Translations under genes and position numbers: made by a program
Notes under the pieces: model-generated
What the model was told of the DNA's origin: nothing
The model's input: only the letters and a program-made list of their open reading frames with translations
Databases searched by the model: none
Source: Dethiobacter sp.
GTDB lineage: Bacteria > Bacillota > Dethiobacteria > Dethiobacterales > Dethiobacteraceae
Reading direction: 5' to 3'
DNA length: 47,639 nucleotides
Assembly: GCA_018335875.1 (NCBI GenBank)
Contig: JAGXRN010000043.1
Coordinates: forward strand, 1 to 47,639
Part shown: in pieces, positions 41,723 through 47,639 of the stretch
Layout: each line of letters begins with the position of its first letter
How positions within the stretch are numbered: the first letter of the stretch is position 1

Positions 41723-41757
41723 CTTCATCCCTCCTGTTTTTTAAAAAGGTTTTTATA

Positions 41758-41789
41758 ATAAAAAATCCGACACCAAAAATGGTGTCGGA
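41758..41789 (-). terminator. terminator after the MpsC/DUF2294 gene
   Basis: A perfect 10-base-pair stem TCCGACACCA/TGGTGTCGGA (41766-41775 with 41780-41789); on the minus strand it is followed by TTTTTTATT. Confidence 0.9.
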
Positions 41790-41830
41790 CTGCATTTAAC
41801 CGATAATTCTACCCTTTAAATGACTTCCAA

Positions 41831-42181
41831 CTATATTTCTCTGTCCAGCACAAAAACAAAGATACGTTCTCCGGTTTTTGTACTGATATCTGTGTGCAGA
41901 CTGATAACCCTGGCCGATGTCAGACGGTTTATTATATCCTCCAGTTCAGGACGCCCCTGTTCAACTAATTGCTGGAGCAACTTTTTGATCAGTGTCATCC
42001 CTTCCCTGCTTCTGGCCAAGCGGCATTCAGCGGGAGAAAGTATTCCTCTAAGTGAAACGATGACCATGTTGCGTATAATATCCGCCTTTGCTTCAGTAGG
42101 CCCCCGTCCTTTGTATTCCCTTTCCCACTGGATAAGCGCCTTGGTGATTTCGTCTTCTATTTGCCCTTTTGAGAAAGTCAC
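41831..42181 (-). CDS. MpsC/DUF2294 family protein
   Basis: 116 residues. EITKALIQWEREYKGRGPTE, IIRNMVIVSLRGILSPAE and VISLHTDISTKTGERIFVF are the conserved blocks of DUF2294 (also called MpsC, named from a sodium-translocating system). The function is unknown; the protein is soluble. It starts at a GTG after GAGGT and is monocistronic with its own terminator. Confidence 0.85.
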   Translation of the reverse strand: MTFSKGQIEDEITKALIQWEREYKGRGPTEAKADIIRNMVIVSLRGILSPAECRLARSREGMTLIKKLLQQLVEQGRPELEDIINRLTSARVISLHTDISTKTGERIFVFVLDREI

Positions 42182-42288
42182 AGGTCTTACCTCGCGTCAG
42201 ACATAACTGCCTTTTTATTATACAACACAACAACTTCAAGTTCAATACCAGCCTTTATCTTTCCTCGCCGCGGCACACATTACAGCAA

Positions 42289-43203
42289 TTACTCCGGCAG
42301 GCGCTGTAATAAGCTCAGTCCCCACAGCATCGGAGTCGTTTTTACATCCTCTCCGGCCAGTGCCTTGCGGAAAAATTCCATCGCCACCTCAGTACGTGCT
42401 TTAAACATTGCTTCACCCGCTTCCTGTGACGCCAAAGCCGGACATCCCACATAAGGCAGCTTATCAGGGTCTCCAACCCAAGCCAGTGTCCCTGCCAAAT
42501 GCTCCAGGTCTTTTCCCAGGCCCCGTGAAAAAAGACCGGCCAGTTTCCCCAGACCCAGCATCAATTTGCTGGAAGCAGGCGGGCGGTAGGTGGATATTTC
42601 CTGCCAGTTGTCCCGCACTTTTTTCCTGTCGGCAGCCAACATGAGCGAGGTTTCATTGGTCCCGGCATGACAATCGGCATCATCCCCGCAGCAGCCGGCT
42701 CCAAGACCGGTCTTTTGCATAAAAGCCTGGTCATGTTGAACCATCAGCCTAAATTCATGGTTGAATGAATTAATCAGATAAAAACGATATTTTTTCCATG
42801 CTTTCCTCGAAGCAGCTTCTATTCCCATCTGGTGGCGCGGACCCCCATGATTGTCGGCAATAAAAAGATAACGGAATCCCAAAGCGGCAAGGCTTTTCAC
42901 ATAACTGAGCAAAACGCCTTTTAAAAGAGGGGCAGGCACTGAGACAGACCCTTTGACCGGTAGTGCATCCGCCCCCAAGTAAAGAGGCGGCAGTGTGACC
43001 AGGGTATAAGAAGGATATTCCTTCTGCAATTCGCCGACATAGCGCCTGATGAGTTCCAGAGAAATAAAAATATCCGCCCCCACAGGCAAATGGTGCCCGT
43101 GCACCTCCAAAGGGCTGACCGCCATCAAAAAAATAGTTTTTTTCCTGTCCAAAGCCTCTATCTCCGGAAGTGACATTTCCGCATACTCTCTTACCACTGC
43201 CAT
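42289..43203 (-). CDS. creatininase-family amidohydrolase
   Basis: 304 residues. Metal-binding motifs of the creatininase fold: SPLEVHGHHLPVGADI (Glu, His, His, Asp), ADNHGGPRH, and DDADCHAGTNETSLML. Members hydrolyse cyclic or linear amides, including creatinine and intermediates of folate and flavin cofactor synthesis; here the substrate is unknown. The ATG at 43203 has GGGGTG upstream; the frame extends 15 codons further without a ribosome site. It lies just beyond the terminator of the displaced tRNA-Val gene. Confidence 0.85.
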   Translation of the reverse strand: MAVVREYAEMSLPEIEALDRKKTIFLMAVSPLEVHGHHLPVGADIFISLELIRRYVGELQKEYPSYTLVTLPPLYLGADALPVKGSVSVPAPLLKGVLLSYVKSLAALGFRYLFIADNHGGPRHQMGIEAASRKAWKKYRFYLINSFNHEFRLMVQHDQAFMQKTGLGAGCCGDDADCHAGTNETSLMLAADRKKVRDNWQEISTYRPPASSKLMLGLGKLAGLFSRGLGKDLEHLAGTLAWVGDPDKLPYVGCPALASQEAGEAMFKARTEVAMEFFRKALAGEDVKTTPMLWGLSLLQRLPE

Positions 43204-43422
43204 TTTTTCACCCCAAACGTTAATTATTGTAAGTAAGTTATTATACAACTAAGGGCCAAACTCCTTTAAAAAAACAAATCCCTGCCGTCCAGGCAGCGGA
43301 ATCCTTGATTTATAAAGGGTTGTCCGTAGACTTGAAGCAGGTCTTTTTGGTAGCGTCAAATATCTTACAATTTAAGAGAGAGAAAAGAAAGCACTATTAA
43401 TATTCATTTAGTTTTTATGCTC

Positions 43423-43462
43423 AAAAAAAAGTAACTGTAAAGCTTTTAAGCCTTACAGTGAC
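43423..43462 (-). terminator. terminator after tRNA-Val, copy 1
   Basis: Minus strand: GTCACTGTAAGGCTT pairs imperfectly with AAGCTTTACAGTTAC, followed by eight T residues. Two mismatches relative to the perfect stem of copy 2. Confidence 0.75.
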
Positions 43463-43473
43463 TGTGCTTACGA

Positions 43474-43549
<76 letters not shown>

Positions 43550-43552
43550 GAA

Positions 43553-43571
43553 TGGTGACCCCTGGGGGAAT
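43553..43571 (-). pseudogene. 3' fragment of tRNA-Glu
   Basis: The 19 bases upstream of this tRNA-Val are identical to the 3' end of the intact tRNA-Glu at 47408-47482 (CCA, acceptor strand and part of the T-arm), then identity ends abruptly. It marks one junction of the duplication or insertion. Confidence 0.85.
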
Positions 43572-43597
43572 AGCCTCAACCTTTAAAAAATTAACAG

Positions 43598-43939
43598 CTA
43601 TACTGAAACTTCAGATTCCTTCGGGTTTGGCCCATATTGATTTTCACCCAACTGACCGTTCGTTGCCATGAGCACAATATACCATATCCATCCTGCTATG
43701 GGGATCAAGCTAATAAAAAACCACCAGCCGCTTTTACCGATATCATGCAGCCTTCTCACCGATACAGCCAGTCCGGGTATAAAAACCGCCAGCACATAGA
43801 GATAATAAAGATAATCGCTGATAAAAGATAACACAACTGCAATGATTAAGTTTATCAAAAAAAACATCCAGTATTCTTTTCTCCTCGCCCGGCCACTAAA
43901 AACAGCATATTTCTTTAATACTTCCAAGTACCAATTCAT
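43598..43939 (-). CDS. DUF805 membrane protein
   Basis: 113 residues. YAVFSGRARRKEYWMFFLIN, VRRLHDIGKSGWWFFISLIP and GWIWYIVLMATNGQLGENQYG are the DUF805 motifs; three or four membrane helices. The ATG at 43939 follows GGGAGG. The function is unknown; such genes are frequent in mobile or accessory regions. It is the first gene inside the segment bracketed by the tRNA repeats. Confidence 0.88.
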   Translation of the reverse strand: MNWYLEVLKKYAVFSGRARRKEYWMFFLINLIIAVVLSFISDYLYYLYVLAVFIPGLAVSVRRLHDIGKSGWWFFISLIPIAGWIWYIVLMATNGQLGENQYGPNPKESEVSV

Positions 43940-44103
43940 TACTCTTTCCTCCCTTAAATTATTTATAGAAAATAAATAAATAATATCTAAACTGCATAAG
44001 TAAATCATCCACATTATACCCGGATCTTTTTAATATTATGTTTGAGTATCTCACCTACTTTCTAAGAAAAGTAAATTTCCCATAATCGGATAAAGCGGAC
44101 TCC

Positions 44104-44146
44104 TATGTATCTAATTAAATTTTTTTAAAATTTAATTAGATACATA
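44104..44146 (-). terminator. terminator-like hairpin after the M48-ankyrin gene
   Basis: A perfect AT-rich stem of about 20 base pairs (44104-44123 with 44127-44146) around loop TTT, eight bases beyond the gene's stop codon. There is no separate T run, but the arms are A/T rich. Confidence 0.65.
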
Positions 44147-44154
44147 AAAGATTC

Positions 44155-45531
44155 TTAATTTCTCAGTAAATTGATGATTTCATCATTACCCAATTTCACT
44201 GCATGCATTAGAGCAGTTAGGTTACTATAATCCTTATGGTCAGGGTCGGCACCGGCGTTAAGGAGGATTCTCACCGTTTCGACATCTTCGCTTCGAACCG
44301 CGTACATTAATGGTATCCAGAGGTCGCTATCGGCATAGTTATTCTCTGCTCCATATTCCAGCAATAGGGCTACAGTTTCTGAATGGCCTTTCCCTGCTGC
44401 TTTCATTAACGGGGTTTCTTTAAAGTTAGTCATAGCATCGGGATTTCCTCCGGCATCCAATATAGCCTTGGAGATATCATAATTACCGTCAATTGCTGCC
44501 CAATGGAGTGCTGTCCAACCATAAAAATCCTTTTGGTCAAGATTAATCCCTTCGCTAATCAGCTTATTTACTTCATCGATATCAGCTTTTGTCACAGCAT
44601 TAATCAAAGGGGTTGTGTCCAGGTTAATGCTTAACATCATATCATCAAAAAAGCTCTCAATATCAATGGATTTAATTGCATATACACTTCCACCGATTAC
44701 AAAAGCCAAGACCAATAAAGAAACCGGAATCCAGATCAGTCTTTTTTTAGATTTTTTGCTTAGAACACTTTCATAGGTTTCATTAAAATAAAGGTCAATT
44801 TGGTCGATACGCTTAGGAATCGGAGGATGGGTTGCTAACTTTTCATATAGCCATATGAAAAACCCTTTTTCATTTTGTATTTGGTTTAAGTACTGATTTT
44901 GATCCACATATTTATATAGTTTTTTCCCTACTCCCAGAATTGTTAAACAATTCTTAGCCACTTCGGCATTTTGGGTATAGTAGGCGGCATAGCGGTCACA
45001 GGTATATTCGCATGCACGGGAATAGGCTTGTGTGATACCGGGCACCCACATAGCAGGCAGTATCACCAATTGTTTAGTAATATGCCTTCTTTTTATATGG
45101 GCCAATTCATGGCCTATCACAAAGGCCAGTTCATCCTCTGCCCCCTGTTCAATCAGTTCAAACATGGATGAATACAACACCACCATGTTTTTTCCAAAAA
45201 ACTTGGCAGCAAAAGCATTTAAAATCCCACCGGACTCTACAACATATACTTCGGGAATATAGCCTATCCCCATTTTTTCGGACAGTTCCTTAACCTTATC
45301 ATAGACCTGGGGGAATTGTTCCGGATTTAATCGGACTCCATTCATCCTGATATTCCCCATCATCAAAACATGTAATACGAAGGATATCATACCGAAAAAA
45401 GCCAAGTAAAAAATACCTATTACTGAAAATAATAAAACCACATACATAATGATACTTATAAGAAGGGCAATTATAAAATACTTCCGTTCATTCTTATGGA
45501 CCAGCTCTTTTGTGCTAATTGGATCATGCAT
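44155..45531 (-). CDS. M48-family membrane metallopeptidase fused to ankyrin repeats
   Basis: 458 residues. Two helices (about 18-57), then an M48 catalytic domain: HELAH at 141-145 (zinc His and catalytic Glu) and CEYTCDRYA at 174-182 supplying the third ligand; SGGILNAFAAKFFGKN is also typical. A third helix spans 266-286. Residues 308-458 hold four to five ankyrin repeats (GWTALHWAAIDGNYDISKAI, KETPLMKAAGKGHSETVALL). This order puts the protease before the membrane anchor and the repeats after it. The ATG at 45531 has GGGAGG ten bases upstream. Likely role: membrane-protein quality control with substrates chosen by the repeats (inference). Confidence 0.88.
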   Translation of the reverse strand: MHDPISTKELVHKNERKYFIIALLISIIMYVVLLFSVIGIFYLAFFGMISFVLHVLMMGNIRMNGVRLNPEQFPQVYDKVKELSEKMGIGYIPEVYVVESGGILNAFAAKFFGKNMVVLYSSMFELIEQGAEDELAFVIGHELAHIKRRHITKQLVILPAMWVPGITQAYSRACEYTCDRYAAYYTQNAEVAKNCLTILGVGKKLYKYVDQNQYLNQIQNEKGFFIWLYEKLATHPPIPKRIDQIDLYFNETYESVLSKKSKKRLIWIPVSLLVLAFVIGGSVYAIKSIDIESFFDDMMLSINLDTTPLINAVTKADIDEVNKLISEGINLDQKDFYGWTALHWAAIDGNYDISKAILDAGGNPDAMTNFKETPLMKAAGKGHSETVALLLEYGAENNYADSDLWIPLMYAVRSEDVETVRILLNAGADPDHKDYSNLTALMHAVKLGNDEIINLLRN

Positions 45532-45720
45532 TAAAGGCAAACCTCCCATTTATAGATTTGTACATTTTCAAATTATAGCATTATTTCAAGTTTAGTCCTA
45601 TATGAACATTCTGGTGACATAGAAAAATAATTCCAGCAAAAATATATTATCTCCAATATAAATAAAACCGATTGTTCTTAAAGTCGTCCTAGTTGCAAAT
45701 GAGGGGGAATTTTTACCAAC

Positions 45721-45972
45721 TCATATCTTGGAAAAAGCACTCGCAAAACCAAAGACACACATTAAATTAGCGCCTATCACAAGTTGAGCTATCAAGCCAA
45801 TGAAGAAGGCACTGATTCCAGGTCTGTTCTCCAACATAATTATAACTTTTGCAAAATCAATATAGATTCTGTCTGTAAGTCCCAAGCTTTTAATTGTAAG
45901 CGCATATACTGTTTGAATCAATATGGCTACTGTTCCCGCAACAGCACCTGCCACCAGCCTGTCTTCTTTCAT
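45721..45972 (-). CDS. small membrane protein, possibly truncated
   Basis: 83 residues with two hydrophobic segments (AGAVAGTVAILIQTVYAL; SAFFIGLIAQLVIGANLMCV) and a polar middle (LTDRIYIDFAKVII). It resembles the first half of a Firmicute four-helix membrane protein family that usually continues with two more helices, so it may be cut short. The ATG has GGAGAT upstream. The function is unknown. Confidence 0.55.
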   Translation of the reverse strand: MKEDRLVAGAVAGTVAILIQTVYALTIKSLGLTDRIYIDFAKVIIMLENRPGISAFFIGLIAQLVIGANLMCVFGFASAFSKI

Positions 45973-46222
45973 GAAAATATCTCCATTCTATATGAAAAGC
46001 CCTGCATGTTAATTTTTTCACTATTCTTCATTTATAATAAGGCTGCTCTCACTTATCTAAGTTTATACAATATAGTGATAAAAACATTACACTTCCATCC
46101 GTTACATTAACAGTTGTTACCAAGGAGAGCGGGCGCTATATGATTGGAAAGCTGACAAATTTTTTTAATCTGTCTACCCTAAAGGGGAGCATAACAAAGA
46201 AGAAATGGCTGCCCAAATCGTC

Positions 46223-46456
46223 CTATACGTCCGTTCTCTTGATGCGCACTTTGTGAATCAAACCGCCTATTGGAGTAATATCCAGTACCTCATAACCTTG
46301 CTCCCGGGATGATTTTGGTACATTCTCCAAAGGTTCGCCTTCAGTTAAAAGCACCTCAAGGATATCACCTTGGGATAGCGCCTCCAATGCAAGCTTGGTT
46401 TTGACAAAGGTCATCGGGCAGTGGTCTTTGGTTATATCAAGCGTTTTTATAGCCAT
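46223..46456 (-). CDS. TusA/SirA-family sulfur-carrier-like protein
   Basis: 77 residues. The first strand ends in HCPMTFVKTKLALEAL with the conserved Cys-Pro of the TusA fold (the second Pro of CPxP is Thr). KTLDITKDHCP and GGLIHKVRIKR fit the family. It is paired with a DsrE-like gene 36 bases upstream; such pairs move persulfide sulfur between proteins. AAGGGAGG precedes the ATG. Confidence 0.87.
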   Translation of the reverse strand: MAIKTLDITKDHCPMTFVKTKLALEALSQGDILEVLLTEGEPLENVPKSSREQGYEVLDITPIGGLIHKVRIKRTDV

Positions 46457-46492
46457 TATAGCACCTCCCTTTAGCTTTGTCCTTTTAACCTG

Positions 46493-47026
46493 TTAGATGA
46501 AGATGCGCTCGCCGCCGCTGGAGTAGTCAAGAAACTTGGCAACGCCGATAACTTCACGGACTTCAGGAATAAAGTCCTCTTTGGTGGTGCCGAGGATCGT
46601 CATCGACATTTCGCAAGCATACAGCCGCACACCTAGGGCCAGAGCAGCGTCAACGAGTTCGGGTAGCGTGGCAACATTGCGTTTTTTCATCATGTACGTC
46701 ATTAATTTTGGAGAGACCCCGAGGAAATTCAGCCGGCTCAGAGGCAGGTGATTGGACCCACCTTGCAGGAAGTTGAAGAACCGGGCAAGGAGCCCTTTGC
46801 CGATTGGCAACCTCCCACGAGATTTCCGCAGGATGTTCAGGCCCCAAAATGTACAGAAAACACTGACTTCGTACCCAACAGCTGCAGCGCCGCTTGCTAA
46901 GGTAAATGCCGCTACGAGCCTATCGAAATCACCACTGAAACAAACGATAGAAAGACGCTTGTTTTCTTCCAGAAGCTTTGGCCGATCGGCTATAGAATCG
47001 AAATCCTTTTTGATTGCGTCTGGCAT
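46493..47026 (-). CDS. DsrE/DsrF-like (DsrE2) family protein
   Basis: 177 residues. LSIVCFSGDFDRLVAAFTLA, VSVFCTFWGLNILRK and GVRLYACEMSMTILG are characteristic of the DsrE2-like subfamily, with a conserved Cys in ACEMSM that can carry persulfide. Likely works with the TusA-like protein just downstream. AAGGAGG precedes the ATG and a strong sigma-A promoter lies 35 bases further upstream. Confidence 0.87.
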   Translation of the reverse strand: MPDAIKKDFDSIADRPKLLEENKRLSIVCFSGDFDRLVAAFTLASGAAAVGYEVSVFCTFWGLNILRKSRGRLPIGKGLLARFFNFLQGGSNHLPLSRLNFLGVSPKLMTYMMKKRNVATLPELVDAALALGVRLYACEMSMTILGTTKEDFIPEVREVIGVAKFLDYSSGGERIFI

Positions 47027-47059
47027 ATAACGACCTCCTTCCTAGACTAGGTAAGGTTT

Positions 47060-47088
47060 ATTATAACTATCCCATGTTAAACAGTCAA
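47060..47088 (-). promoter_or_regulatory. sigma-A type promoter of the dsrE-tusA pair
   Basis: Minus strand: -35 TTGACT (47083-47088), 17-base spacer, -10 TATAAT (47060-47065). It is the best promoter match in the window. Confidence 0.75.
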
Positions 47089-47277
47089 CTTCATAACACG
47101 GGGCAATGTGTTTAACGCATTTTATAGAAGAGCTGTTTTTTTTTAATAAAGCTGTCCATTGCCCCGAATAAGTAAGGAGGTCGCCAGCAAGACTGATGAT
47201 CTCCTTACCCCTTAAGGGGACCTATTTTTTAGAGAGAAAAAAGAGAGAACTTTTGTTGAAAACAGGCATTTTCATCC

Positions 47278-47317
47278 AAAAAAAGGTAACTGTAAAGCTT
47301 TTAAGCTTTACAGTTAC
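47278..47317 (-). terminator. terminator of the tRNA cluster, copy 2
   Basis: A perfect 15-base-pair stem GTAACTGTAAAGCTT/AAGCTTTACAGTTAC (47286-47300 with 47303-47317), followed on the minus strand by a T run. Confidence 0.9.
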
Positions 47318-47328
47318 TGTGTTTACGA

Positions 47329-47404
<76 letters not shown>

Positions 47405-47407
47405 GAA

Positions 47408-47482
47408 TGGTGACCCCTGGGGGAATCGAACCCCCGTTAACGGCGTGAAAGGCCGCTGTCTTGACCGCTTGACCAAGGGGCC
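47408..47482 (-). tRNA. tRNA-Glu (anticodon TTC)
   Basis: 75 bases with encoded CCA. Acceptor GGCCCCT/AGGGGTC, anticodon loop CTTTCAC, T-arm GGGGGTTCGATTCCCCC. Its last 19 bases recur next to the other tRNA-Val copy. Confidence 0.95.
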
Positions 47483-47494
47483 ATTAATTGGTAT

Positions 47495-47569
47495 TGGTGG
47501 GCCCACTAGGATTCGAACCTAGAACCTACCGGTTATGAGCCGGCTGCTCCACCGTTGAGCTATGGGCCC
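47495..47569 (-). tRNA. tRNA with anticodon CAT (elongator Met or Ile2)
   Basis: 75 bases with encoded CCA. Acceptor GGGCCCA/TGGGCCC, anticodon stem GCCGG/CCGGT with loop CTCATAA, T-loop GTTCGAATC. The CAT anticodon and an initiator-unlike acceptor leave elongator Met or lysidine-modified Ile2; I cannot separate the two by eye. Confidence 0.9.
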
Positions 47570-47573
47570 GGGT

Positions 47574-47597
47574 AAAAAATGCAGGTGACCCTGCATT
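47574..47597 (-). terminator. hairpin/terminator between two tRNA genes
   Basis: Perfect stem AATGCAGG/CCTGCATT (47578-47585 with 47590-47597), followed on the minus strand by TTTT. It could end the tRNA-Asn transcript or serve as a processing signal. Confidence 0.6.
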
Positions 47598-47607
47598 AAA
47601 ATTTGTA

Positions 47608-47639
47608 TGGCTCCCCGAGTAGGATTCGAACCTACAACC
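47608..47639 (-). tRNA. partial tRNA, probably tRNA-Asn, cut by the window edge
   Basis: The 3' 32 bases: CCA, discriminator G, acceptor strand TCGGGGA and T-arm GTAGGTTCGAATCCTAC. The acceptor and G discriminator fit tRNA-Asn; the anticodon is outside the window. Confidence 0.7.

Larger units (their letters stand above)
47027..47328 (-). other. intergenic region with nested inverted repeats
   Basis: Besides the dsrE promoter and the tRNA terminator it holds three structures: CGGGGCAATG (47100-47109) with CATTGCCCCG (47157-47166), a 10-base-pair stem enclosing an AT-rich loop; GTAAGGAG (47172-47179) with CTCCTTAC (47201-47208); and the palindrome CCCCTTAAGGGG (47208-47219), followed on the plus strand by TTTTTT. 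No protein gene or known RNA class was recognised. Confidence 0.4.

Noticed and set aside
46140..46256. 38-codon plus-strand ORF (ATG at 46140) with a GGAGAG ribosome site
   Set aside because: It runs into the end of the TusA gene on the other strand, matches no family I know, and its ribosome-site spacing is long. It could be the truncated start of a lost gene, but support is too thin to list.

Overview
The window looks like the chromosome of an anaerobic, endospore-forming Firmicute of the clostridial type. The evidence is a complete spoVAC-spoVAD-spoVAE sporulation block, Gram-positive style Shine-Dalgarno sites with many TTG/GTG starts, a B. subtilis-type HutP regulator, and several ferredoxin-dependent 2-oxoacid oxidoreductases. 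I do not name a genus. Nearly everything is on the minus strand, so operons read from high to low coordinates; only pyrB and one membrane protein (3.8-5.4 kb) are on the plus strand.

Layout. 0-5.4 kb: an edge gene with a good sigma-A promoter, a universal stress protein, a zinc-ribbon coiled-coil protein, Nif3 and TrmK, then a stand-alone pyrB. 5.4-9.9 kb: a PAP2-family membrane phosphatase, then a six-gene spore operon (DUF1657, DUF421/YetF, SpoVAC, SpoVAD, SpoVAE, DUF1657). It resembles the transposon-borne spoVA2mob cassette of bacilli, has a sigma-G-like promoter, and its last gene is broken by one in-frame amber codon. 9.9-15 kb: a nitrilase-family amidase, a PPC/DUF296 protein, and a GntR regulator heading a korDABC operon for a 2-oxoacid:ferredoxin oxidoreductase.

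15-31.6 kb: a histidine-utilisation region in two blocks. fchA-ftcD-hutI-hutU lies at 17-22 kb. hutP-hutH lies at 29.5-31.6 kb, with three UAG triplets of HutP-site spacing between the two genes. Between the blocks are a complete livKHMGF ABC transporter, a membrane-anchored reductive-dehalogenase-like iron-sulfur protein, and remnants of aconitase X and LarA-like genes. Downstream of hutU a deletion has joined a truncated BTAD/AAA regulator to a fragment of a YjiH-like transporter.

31.8-41.8 kb: a carboxylate-metabolism region. AtuA-like protein, DUF4387 protein, an internally deleted MmgE/PrpD gene and a fumarate-reductase-like flavoprotein form one operon. Upstream is an operon with two complete alpha/beta pairs of a 2-oxoacid:ferredoxin oxidoreductase sharing one gamma subunit and one ferredoxin, led by a CdhB-like protein and probably ending in a 31-codon gene. 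41.8-47.6 kb: an MpsC/DUF2294 protein, a creatininase-family protein, and a tRNA cluster (Asn, Met or Ile2, Glu, Val). The 3' end of the cluster (end of tRNA-Glu, tRNA-Val, terminator) recurs 3.85 kb away, bracketing a DUF805 protein, an M48 peptidase fused to ankyrin repeats, a small membrane protein and a DsrE-TusA pair.

How it fits together. Histidine would be converted through urocanate, imidazolonepropionate and formiminoglutamate to glutamate plus a C1 unit on tetrahydrofolate. Kor-type enzymes could then oxidise 2-oxoacids and deliver electrons to ferredoxin. Several catabolic genes show internal deletions (acnX, mmgE, the regulator/YjiH junction), so this stretch has lost at least one carboxylate pathway while keeping histidine catabolism. 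All assignments were made by reading translations and motifs; no database search was run.
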